A stretch of 64,000 bases of DNA from Colwellia hornerae (GTDB lineage Bacteria; Pseudomonadota; Gammaproteobacteria; Enterobacterales; Alteromonadaceae), in NCBI RefSeq assembly GCF_007954355.1, contig NZ_VOLR01000018.1, forward strand, positions 1-64,000, written 5' to 3'. Shown here one piece after another: positions 34,701-42,862 of the stretch (its first letter is position 1; every line of letters starts with the position of its first letter). Under the pieces are notes generated by a model. That model ran no database searches and was not told the DNA's origin. It worked only from the letters and a program-made list of their open reading frames with translations. Position numbers and translations under genes: made by a program.

Positions 34701-37700
34701 GATCTCACTGACAGTAATGAATCGGTAAGAACAGCAGAAGATACCGCAATTTCTGGCAATGTCCTGGATAATGCAGAAACTGCTGATGGTCCATTAACAG
34801 TGACCAGTTTTACTGTTGATGGCAATACTTTCAATGCAGGTGAAACGGTTACTCTTACCGAAGGTGAATTAACCTTAAATGCAGACGGTAGCTACACTTT
34901 TACACCTGCTGATAATTTCAATGGTGCTGTGCCGGTTATTAGTTACACCGTTACTGATGGTGCAGGAGATACAGATAGCTCTACTTTAACGATTTCAGTG
35001 ACACCAGTTTCAGATTTAAGCGATGATAATGAGACTGTTACTGTCGCAGAAGATACATCAGCGACAGGCAATGTCCTAGATAATGCAGAAACGGCAGATG
35101 GACCTTTAACCGTAACGAGTTTTACCGTTGATGGTGATGCTTACAATGCCGGTGAAACCGTTACCCTCACTGAAGGTGAATTAACTTTAAATGCCGATGG
35201 TAGTTATACCTTTACACCTGCTGATAATTTTAATGGTGCTGTGCCTGTTATTACTTACATTGTTACCGATGGTGCAGGAGATACAGATAGCTCTACTTTA
35301 ACGATTTCAGTGACACCGGTTTCTGATCTCACTGACAGTAATGAATCGGTAACGACAGCAGAAGATACCGCAATTTCTGGCAATGTCCTGGATAATGCAG
35401 AAACTGCTGATGGTCCATTAACAGTGACCAGTTTTACTGTTGATGGCAATACTTTCAATGCAGGTGAAACGGTTACTCTTACCGAAGGTGAATTAACCTT
35501 AAATGCAGACGGTAGCTACACTTTTACACCTGCTGATAATTTCAATGGTGCTGTGCCCGTTATTACTTACACCGTTACTGATGGTGCAGGAGATACAGAT
35601 AGCTCTACTTTAACAATTTCAGTAACACCAGTTTCAGATCTTAGCGATGATAATGAGACTGTTTCTGTTGCAGAAGATACGCCAGCGACAGGCAATGTCC
35701 TAGATAATGCAGAAACGGCAGATGGACCTTTAACCGTAACGAGCTTTACTGTTGATGGGAATACATACAATGCCGGTGAAACGGTTACCCTCACTGAAGG
35801 TGAATTAACCTTAAATGCAGACGGTAGCTACACTTTCACACCAAATGATAATTTCAATGGTGCTGTACCTGTTATTACTTACATTGTTACCGATGGTGCA
35901 GGAGATACTGATAGTTCTACTCTAACAATTTCAGTAACACCTGTTTCAGACCTTACTGATGATAATGAGACTGTTACTGTTGCAGAAGATACGCCAGCGA
36001 CAGGCAATGTCCTAGATAATGCAGAAACGGCAGATGGACCTTTAACCGTAACGAGCTTTACTGTTGATGGTGACACTTACAATGCCGGTGAAACGGTTAC
36101 TCTTACTGAAGGTGAGTTAACCTTAAACGCAGATGGTAGCTACACTTTTACACCTGCTGATAATTTCAATGGTGCTGTACCTGTTATTACTTACATTGTT
36201 ACCGATGGTGCAGGTGATACTGATAGTTCTACCTTAACTATTTCAGTAACGCCAGTTTCTGATCTTAGCGATGATAATGAGACTGTTACTGTTGCAGAAG
36301 ATACAACCGCGACAGGCAATGTCCTTGATAATGCAGAAACTGCTGATGGTCCATTAACAGTAACGAGTTTTACCGTTGATGGAAACACCTACAGTGCCGG
36401 TGACACGGTTACTCTTACCGAAGGTGAGTTAACCTTAAATGCTGACGGTAGCTACACTTTTACACCGAACGATAATTTCAATGGTGCTGTACCTGTTATT
36501 ACTTACATTGTTACCGATGGTGCAGGTGATACTGATAGTTCTACTCTAACAATTTCAGTAACGCCAGTTTCTGATCTGATCGATGATAGTGAAACGGTCA
36601 CAATAGCAGAAGATACAACCGCGACAGGTAATGTCCTAGATAATGCTAACAGCGTTGATGGTCCGTTAACCGTAACGAGTTTTACTGTTGATGGTGGTAC
36701 TTACAATGCCGGTGACACTGTTACTCTTACCGAAGGTGAGTTAACCTTAAATGCCGATGGTAGTTACACTTTCACACCAAATGATAATTTCAACGGTGCT
36801 GTGCCAGTGATCAGTTATACAGTGACTGACGGTGCTGGTGATACACAGAGTTCAACTCTAACAATTTCTGTGACACCTGTTTCAGATTTAACCGATGATA
36901 ATGAGTCGGTTTCGGTTGCAGAAGATACGCCAGCGACAGGCAATGTCCTAGATAACGCAGCATCTGTAGATGGACCACTCACCGTCACTAGCTTTACTGT
37001 TGATGGTGACACTTACAATGCCGGTGAAACCGTTACCCTCACTGAAGGTGAACTCACTTTAAATACCGATGGTAGTTACACTTTCACACCAAATGATAAC
37101 TTCAATGGTGCTGTACCAGTGATCAGTTATACAGTGACTGATGGTGCTGGTGATACTCAGAGTTCTACCCTAACAATTTCAGTAACACCGGTTTCTGATC
37201 TCAGCGATGAAAATGAATCTGTCACGATAGATGAAGATACAACCGCGACAGGTAATGTCCTAGATAATGCAGAAACGGCAGAGGGTCCACTGACCGTCAC
37301 TAGCTTTACTGTTGATGGAAATACTTACAATGCAGGTGAAACAATTACCCTCACTGAAGGTGAATTAACCTTAAATGCAGATGGTAGTTACACTTTTACA
37401 CCTGCTGATAATTTCAACGGTGCTGTACCCGTGATCAGTTATACCGTAACTGATGGTGCTGGTGATATTCAGAGTTCAACCCTAACAATTTCTGTGACAC
37501 CAGTGTCTGATTTTACTGATGATAATGAAACGGTTACGATAGCAGAAGATACACCAGCAACAGGTAATGTCCTGGATAATGCTAACAGCGTTGATGGACC
37601 GTTAACTGTAATGAGTTTTACTGTTGATGGAGATACTTACAATGCCGGTGACACTGTTACTCTCACTGAAGGTGAGTTAACTTTAAACGCAGATGGTAGC

Positions 37701-40700
37701 TACACTTTCACACCTGCTGATAATTTTAATGGCAGTGTGCCCGTTATTACTTACATTGTTACCGATGGTGCAGGTGATACACAGAGTTCTACCTTAACAA
37801 TTTCAGTGACACCAGTTACAGATTTAAACGATGATAATGAAACGGTCACGATAGCTGAAGATACACCAGCGACAGGCAATGTGCTTGATAATGCAGAAAC
37901 TGCTGATGGTCCTATGACTGTCACTAGCTTTACTGTTGATGGAAATACTTACAATGCCGGTAATACCGTTACTCTCACTGAAGGTGAACTCACTTTAAAT
38001 GCAGATGGTAGTTATACCTTTACACCAAGTGATAATTTCAACGGTGCTGTACCAGTGATTAGCTATACCGTGACAGATGGTACTGGTGATACACAGAGTT
38101 CTACTCTAACAATTTCAGTGACGCCTGTTTCAGATTTAACCGATGATAATGAGACGGTTTCGGTTGCAGAAGATACACCAGCGACAGGAAATGTGCTCGA
38201 TAATGCAGAAACGGCAGATGGACCGTTAACCGTAACGAGTTTTACCGTTGATGGTGATGCTTACAATGCGGGTGATACTGTTACCCTCACTGAAGGTGAA
38301 TTAACCTTAAACGCTGACGGTAGTTATACCTTTACACCTGCTGATAACTTCAATAGCGCTGTGCCAGTGATCAGTTACACAGTGACTGACGGTGCTGGTG
38401 ATACTCAGAGTTCTACCCTAACAGTATCAGTAACACCAGTTTCAGATTTAACCGATGATAATGAGACTGTTACTGTCGCAGAAGATACAACTGCAACTGG
38501 TAATGTCCTCGATAATGCTAACAGTGTTGATGCTCCGTTAACCGTCATTAGCTTTACTGTTGGTGGTGATACTTACAATGCAGGTGAAACGGTCAATTTA
38601 GCCGAAGGTGAATTAACCTTAAATGCAGACGGTAGCTATACCTTCACACCAAATGACAATTTCAACGGTGCTGTGCCAGTTATTACTTACATCGTTTCCG
38701 ATGGTGCCGGTGACACTCAGAGTTCTACCCTAACAATTTCTGTGACGCCAGTGTCTGATTTAAGTGATGATAGTGAAACGGTTTCTGTTGCAGAAGATAC
38801 AACTGCAACTGGTAATGTCCTGGATAATGCTAACAGCGTTGATGCTCCGTTAACCGTAACGAGCTTTACTGTTGATGGTAATACTTACAATGCCGGTGAC
38901 ACTGTTTCCCTCACTGAAGGTGAACTCACTTTAAATGCAGACGGTAGCTACACTTTCACACCAAATGATAATTTCAATGGTGCTGTACCTGTTATTACTT
39001 ACATTGTTACCGATGGTGCAGGTGATACTGATAGTTCTACTCTAACAATTTCTGTGACGCCAGTGTCTGATTTAAGTGATGATAGTGAAACGGTTTCTGT
39101 AGTAGAAGATACACCAGCGACAGGCAATGTCCTGGATAATGCTAACAGCGTTGATGGACCGTTAACGGTAACGAGTTTTACTGTTGATGGTGATACTTAC
39201 AATGCAGGTGACACTGTTTCCCTAACTGAAGGTGAACTCACTTTAAATACCGATGGTAGTTACACTTTCACACCTGCTGATAACTTCAATGGCGCTGTAC
39301 CTGTTATTACTTACACAGTGACTGACGGTGCTGGTGATACTCAGAGTTCTACCTTAACAATTTCAGTGACACCAGTTTCTGATTTAACCGATGATAATGA
39401 AACAGTCACGATAGCTGAAGATACACCAGCGACAGGTAATGTGCTTGATAATGCAGAAACTGCAGAAGGTCCGTTAACCGTCACTAGCTTTACTGTTGAT
39501 GGTGATACTTACAATGCCGGTGAAACGGTTACTCTTACCGAAGGTGAACTAACCTTAAATGCAGACGGTAGCTACACTTTTACACCAAATGATAATTTCA
39601 ACGGTGCTGTACCTGTTATTACTTACATTGTTACCGATGGTGCTGGTGATACTCAGAGTTCTACTCTAACAATTTCTGTGACACCAGTGTCTGATTTAAC
39701 TGATGATAATGAAACTGTTTCTGTTGCAGAAGATACACCAGCAACAGGTAATGTGCTTGATAACGCAGCATCTGTAGATGGACCACTCACCGTCACTAGT
39801 TTTACCGTTGATGGTAATACTTATAATGCAGGTGATACCGTTACCCTCACTGAAGGTGAACTAACCTTAAATGCCGATGGTAGTTATACCTTTACACCGA
39901 ACGATAACTTTAATGGCAGCGTGCCAGTGATTAGTTACACAGTGACTGACAGTGCTGGTGATACCGAAATATCATCATTAACAATTTCAGTGACACCAGT
40001 TTCTGATTTAACCGATGATAATGAAACGGTCACGATAGCTGAAGATACACCAGCGACAGGTAATGTGCTTGATAATGCAGAAACTGCAGAAGGTCCGTTA
40101 ACCGTCACTAGCTTTACTGTTGATGGTGATACTTACAATGCAGGTGAAACGGTTACTCTTACCGAAGGTGAACTAACCTTAAATGCAGACGGTAGCTACA
40201 CTTTTACACCAAATGATAATTTCAACGGTGCTGTGCCAGTGATCAGTTATACAGTGACTGACGGTGCTGGTGATACACAGAGTTCAACTCTAACAATTTC
40301 TGTGACACCTGTTTCAGATTTAACCGATGATAATGAGTCGGTTTCGGTTGCAGAAGATACGCCAGCGACAGGCAATGTCCTAGATAACGCAGCATCTGTA
40401 GATGGACCACTCACCGTCACTAGCTTTACTGTTGATGGTGACACTTACAATGCCGGTGAAACCGTTACCCTCACTGAAGGTGAACTGACCTTAAATACCG
40501 ATGGTAGTTATACTTTCACACCTGCTGATAATTTCAACGGTGCTGTACCAGTGATCAGCTACACAGTTACTGATGGTGCTGGTGATACACAGAGTTCTAC
40601 CCTAACAATATCAGTAACACCAGTTTCAGATTTAACCGATGATAATGAGACTGTTACTGTCGCAGAAGATACAACTGCAACTGGTAATGTCCTCGATAAT

Positions 40701-42755
40701 GCTAACAGTGTTGATGCTCCGTTAACCGTCATTAGCTTTACTGTTGGTGGTGATACTTACAATGCAGGTGAAACGGTCAATTTAGCCGAAGGTGAATTAA
40801 CCTTAAATGCAGACGGTAGCTATACCTTCACACCAAATGACAATTTCAACGGTGCTGTGCCAGTTATTACTTACATCGTTACTGATGGTGCCGGTGATAC
40901 TCAGAGTTCTACTTTAACAATTTCTGTGACACCGGTTTCTGATCTTACTGACAATAATGAAGTTGTCAGCACCAATGAGGACACCAGCGTAAGTGGTAAT
41001 GTCTTAGATAATGGCGCAAGCCCTGACAATCCCTTATCAGTCACTGGTTTTACTATTGCAGGTGTCACTTATACAATTGGTACAACAGCGTCATTAGTGG
41101 AGGGTGAATTAACCTTAAATGCTGACGGTAGCTACACTTTTTTACCTGCTGATAATTATAACGGTGGTGTACCTGTAGTAACTTATACCGTGACAGATGG
41201 AGCTGGTGATACCAATGAATCAACATTAACAATTAATGTTGACGAGGTTGATGATCTAACCGACACCACTGCAGATATAAACAGTACATCAGAAGATACG
41301 ACCTTAACGGTGAATGCGATTAACGGCGTGTTATCAAATGATAGTGATATTGATGATGTATTAACGGTTGCAAACTTTAGTGTAGATACTGGAATAGGCG
41401 GACAGACTAGTTTTGTCGCCGGTCAAACAGCCGTGATATTAGGTGTGGGTAGTTTAACCCTTAATGTGGATGGCGGTTATACCTTTGTGCCAGCGGACAA
41501 TTATTTTGGTGTAGTGCCCGTGGTGACTTACACCACGAATACAGGTGTGAGTGATACTTTAACATTAACCGTAACACCAGTGAATGATCCACCCGTTGCA
41601 GAAGATGATGGTTTTAATATTGATGAAGGGGAAAGTGTTTCAGGGAATATTATATCTCATCATGATGGTGATGGCGTCATCGATACTGATGGTGGTGACG
41701 GTTCAACATTAGTGATTACTCATATTAATGGTGTCGAACTAATCTTTGAAACAGATGGCTTTGCTGTTATTAACGTCGAAGGAGGAATTTTAAGTATTAA
41801 TGCTAGTGGTGACTTTACTTATCAAAATAGTGAAGGCTTTGTTTTAGGTGCTGATTTCCCAAGTTTTGAATACAGCTTAAGTGATGGTATTGATACCGAT
41901 ACAGCAACAGTAACTATTAGTATTAATGACTCGGCTCCTGTTGCCGTAGATGATAATAATGGTATTGAATATGACGACAAAAACGGAGACGGAACTACAA
42001 ATAGAGCAGAAGGTATTAAAGGCAATGTCATAAAAAGAGGTAGTAGTGGGGACAACAGAGATACTTCAGTTGATGGCACCGTAACCTTAATTCAATTTGA
42101 ATATGAAGGACAAGTATACATTTTTGATACTAACAACACTTCTTACATTATAGATACGGGGTTTGGTACTTTTACTATGTATGATACAGGGAGGTATGAG
42201 TTCCGTTTACCAGTAGGGACTGATACTAATCTTATTCCTCCATCAATTGAAATTTTCTATACCATTCAAGACGGTGATACGGTTAATCCTGAAACAGATA
42301 ATGCGACTCTAACCATTTATTTTGAAAGTGCAAATGCTAACAACGCCAACGATACTAATGAAGAGAACTCTGCTTTTTCTGACGGCGAACTTATCGACTT
42401 GTCTTTTAGTGAATCAACTACCAGCCAAGCTGTAAACAATGAAGGTTCAAGCCTTGCAACTGATTATGATTTAAGTGATCTTTTGGTGCAAAGCCAAAGT
42501 GAGAGCATAGGTGAAACATTTATGTTGAATGAACTTTCACAAAGCGACATAAATACAGATCAGGAAAGTGAAGTTACAGCTATCTTTGCAGACGAAAACT
42601 TGACCTTAGAAAATATTGATCAAGTAGATGTGCTATCGAATACTGAAACAATAATCACCAATAACTTCTTAAACAAAGGTGTAACATTGAACAGTGATGC
42701 GTCATCAGAAGTTGTAGCATTACCCATTGAACTCGACACTTCAGACCAGATATAG
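31701..42755 (+). CDS. Giant LapA/BapA-type repeat adhesin, type I secreted
   Basis: A 3684-residue surface adhesin. I use ATG 31701 (AGGAAG six bases upstream) rather than GTG 31671. Residues 1-75 form the LapA-type retention module (AQVINVKGEVHTN, VGDVIEAGTVL, LAFADGSQHRVY), which plugs the outer-membrane channel. A linker with candidate LapG site TTAG at 116-119 is followed by TVNRTG, as in LapA. From residue 174, 29 tandem 104-residue Ig/cadherin-like repeats follow (EDT...GNVLDNAETADGPL..., ending VTPVSDLTD). Then come one diverged repeat, two further cadherin-like domains rich in Asp (about 3290-3550) and a serine/acidic C-terminal secretion region. No nonapeptide RTX block is seen. It heads the Lap locus. 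Confidence 0.93.
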   Translation: MENYTNPKNAQVINVKGEVHTNVAVNTLLQVGDVIEAGTVLNLIKGSEIVLAFADGSQHRVYSYEGESVNDIRVDIVPNDDNTGTVDNNDINNIQNEISAIQDLIDSESDAELPETTAGLTSNEGTSFVTVNRTGDETLAQAGYDTTEQNNASVLSTDLDNDNNNNNFALFDGNETVSVTEDTSVTGNVLENGASAGGPLSVINFTVDGNTFEVGEAVNLAEGELTLNADGSYTFVPADNFNGSVPVVNYTVTDGAGNTDNSTLTILVTPVSDLTDADETVTTAEDTSVSGNVLNNAETADGPLIITSFTVDGNTFNAGETVTLTEGELTLNADGSYTFTPADNFNGAVPVISYIVTDGAGDTDSSTLTISVTPVSDLTDSNESVTTAEDTAISGNVLDNAETADGPLTVTSFTVDGNTFNVGETVTLTEGELTLNADGSYTFTPADNFNGAVPVITYNVTDGAGDTDSSTLTISVTPVSDLTDSNESVRTAEDTAISGNVLDNAETADGPLTVTSFTVDGNTYSAGDTVTLTEGELTLNADGSYTFIPADNFNGSVPVISYIVTDGAGDTDSSTLTISVTPVSDLTDADEAVTTAEDTAISGNVLDNGNSIEGTLTVTSFTVGGNTFNAGETVTLTEGELTLNADGSYTFTPADNFNGAVPVITYIVTDGAGDTDSSTLTISVTPVSDLTDSNESVTTAEDTAISGNVLDNAETADGPLTVTSFTVDGNTYSAGDTVTLTEGELTLNADGSYTFTPADNFNGAVPVISYTVTDGAGDTQSSTLTISVTPVSDLSDDSESVTIDEDTTATGNVLDNAETAEGPLTVTSFTVDGDAYNAGETVTLTEGELTLNADGSYTFTPADNFNGAVPVITYNVTDGAGDTDSSTLTISVTPVSDLTDSNESVTTAEDAAISGNVLDNAETADGPLTVTSFTVDGNTFNVGETVTLTEGELTLNADGSYTFTPADNFNGAVPVITYIVTDGAGDTDSSTLTISVTPVSDLTDSNESVRTAEDTAISGNVLDNAETADGPLTVTSFTVDGNTFNAGETVTLTEGELTLNADGSYTFTPADNFNGAVPVISYTVTDGAGDTDSSTLTISVTPVSDLSDDNETVTVAEDTSATGNVLDNAETADGPLTVTSFTVDGDAYNAGETVTLTEGELTLNADGSYTFTPADNFNGAVPVITYIVTDGAGDTDSSTLTISVTPVSDLTDSNESVTTAEDTAISGNVLDNAETADGPLTVTSFTVDGNTFNAGETVTLTEGELTLNADGSYTFTPADNFNGAVPVITYTVTDGAGDTDSSTLTISVTPVSDLSDDNETVSVAEDTPATGNVLDNAETADGPLTVTSFTVDGNTYNAGETVTLTEGELTLNADGSYTFTPNDNFNGAVPVITYIVTDGAGDTDSSTLTISVTPVSDLTDDNETVTVAEDTPATGNVLDNAETADGPLTVTSFTVDGDTYNAGETVTLTEGELTLNADGSYTFTPADNFNGAVPVITYIVTDGAGDTDSSTLTISVTPVSDLSDDNETVTVAEDTTATGNVLDNAETADGPLTVTSFTVDGNTYSAGDTVTLTEGELTLNADGSYTFTPNDNFNGAVPVITYIVTDGAGDTDSSTLTISVTPVSDLIDDSETVTIAEDTTATGNVLDNANSVDGPLTVTSFTVDGGTYNAGDTVTLTEGELTLNADGSYTFTPNDNFNGAVPVISYTVTDGAGDTQSSTLTISVTPVSDLTDDNESVSVAEDTPATGNVLDNAASVDGPLTVTSFTVDGDTYNAGETVTLTEGELTLNTDGSYTFTPNDNFNGAVPVISYTVTDGAGDTQSSTLTISVTPVSDLSDENESVTIDEDTTATGNVLDNAETAEGPLTVTSFTVDGNTYNAGETITLTEGELTLNADGSYTFTPADNFNGAVPVISYTVTDGAGDIQSSTLTISVTPVSDFTDDNETVTIAEDTPATGNVLDNANSVDGPLTVMSFTVDGDTYNAGDTVTLTEGELTLNADGSYTFTPADNFNGSVPVITYIVTDGAGDTQSSTLTISVTPVTDLNDDNETVTIAEDTPATGNVLDNAETADGPMTVTSFTVDGNTYNAGNTVTLTEGELTLNADGSYTFTPSDNFNGAVPVISYTVTDGTGDTQSSTLTISVTPVSDLTDDNETVSVAEDTPATGNVLDNAETADGPLTVTSFTVDGDAYNAGDTVTLTEGELTLNADGSYTFTPADNFNSAVPVISYTVTDGAGDTQSSTLTVSVTPVSDLTDDNETVTVAEDTTATGNVLDNANSVDAPLTVISFTVGGDTYNAGETVNLAEGELTLNADGSYTFTPNDNFNGAVPVITYIVSDGAGDTQSSTLTISVTPVSDLSDDSETVSVAEDTTATGNVLDNANSVDAPLTVTSFTVDGNTYNAGDTVSLTEGELTLNADGSYTFTPNDNFNGAVPVITYIVTDGAGDTDSSTLTISVTPVSDLSDDSETVSVVEDTPATGNVLDNANSVDGPLTVTSFTVDGDTYNAGDTVSLTEGELTLNTDGSYTFTPADNFNGAVPVITYTVTDGAGDTQSSTLTISVTPVSDLTDDNETVTIAEDTPATGNVLDNAETAEGPLTVTSFTVDGDTYNAGETVTLTEGELTLNADGSYTFTPNDNFNGAVPVITYIVTDGAGDTQSSTLTISVTPVSDLTDDNETVSVAEDTPATGNVLDNAASVDGPLTVTSFTVDGNTYNAGDTVTLTEGELTLNADGSYTFTPNDNFNGSVPVISYTVTDSAGDTEISSLTISVTPVSDLTDDNETVTIAEDTPATGNVLDNAETAEGPLTVTSFTVDGDTYNAGETVTLTEGELTLNADGSYTFTPNDNFNGAVPVISYTVTDGAGDTQSSTLTISVTPVSDLTDDNESVSVAEDTPATGNVLDNAASVDGPLTVTSFTVDGDTYNAGETVTLTEGELTLNTDGSYTFTPADNFNGAVPVISYTVTDGAGDTQSSTLTISVTPVSDLTDDNETVTVAEDTTATGNVLDNANSVDAPLTVISFTVGGDTYNAGETVNLAEGELTLNADGSYTFTPNDNFNGAVPVITYIVTDGAGDTQSSTLTISVTPVSDLTDNNEVVSTNEDTSVSGNVLDNGASPDNPLSVTGFTIAGVTYTIGTTASLVEGELTLNADGSYTFLPADNYNGGVPVVTYTVTDGAGDTNESTLTINVDEVDDLTDTTADINSTSEDTTLTVNAINGVLSNDSDIDDVLTVANFSVDTGIGGQTSFVAGQTAVILGVGSLTLNVDGGYTFVPADNYFGVVPVVTYTTNTGVSDTLTLTVTPVNDPPVAEDDGFNIDEGESVSGNIISHHDGDGVIDTDGGDGSTLVITHINGVELIFETDGFAVINVEGGILSINASGDFTYQNSEGFVLGADFPSFEYSLSDGIDTDTATVTISINDSAPVAVDDNNGIEYDDKNGDGTTNRAEGIKGNVIKRGSSGDNRDTSVDGTVTLIQFEYEGQVYIFDTNNTSYIIDTGFGTFTMYDTGRYEFRLPVGTDTNLIPPSIEIFYTIQDGDTVNPETDNATLTIYFESANANNANDTNEENSAFSDGELIDLSFSESTTSQAVNNEGSSLATDYDLSDLLVQSQSESIGETFMLNELSQSDINTDQESEVTAIFADENLTLENIDQVDVLSNTETIITNNFLNKGVTLNSDASSEVVALPIELDTSDQI
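32220..41267 (+). repeat. 29 tandem 312-bp coding repeats in the adhesin
   Basis: Units begin at AATGAA in 32220 and recur every 312 bases to the last at 40956, exactly 28 periods (8736 bases) apart, so there is no net indel. Each encodes 104 residues. Units differ by scattered, mostly synonymous or conservative changes. Long stretches are identical between distant units, pointing to recombination. Confidence 0.95.
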
Positions 42756-42794
42756 TTAAGTCGAGCAAATTAAGCATAAAATATAATAATTACA

Positions 42795-42835
42795 ATGAGC
42801 TAATGATAAAGTTTTTTCAAAAATCATTAGTTCAT
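42795..42835 (+). other. Intercistronic stem-loop between adhesin and secretion ATPase
   Basis: ATGAGCTAATGAT and ATCATTAGTTCAT form a 13-base stem with one G-U pair and a 15-base loop. It lies 40 bases after the adhesin stop and 27 before the next start. There is no T-run directly after it, so it may be a partial terminator or mRNA-processing/stability element. Confidence 0.6.
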
Positions 42836-42862
42836 CAGCTTATTTAAGGGATCAAATACTTC

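Noticed and set aside
32003-40444. Series of 64-67-residue minus-strand frames repeating every 312 bases
   Set aside because: They are antisense shadows of the adhesin repeats, lack ribosome sites and share the same valine/serine-rich composition created by the repeat codons.
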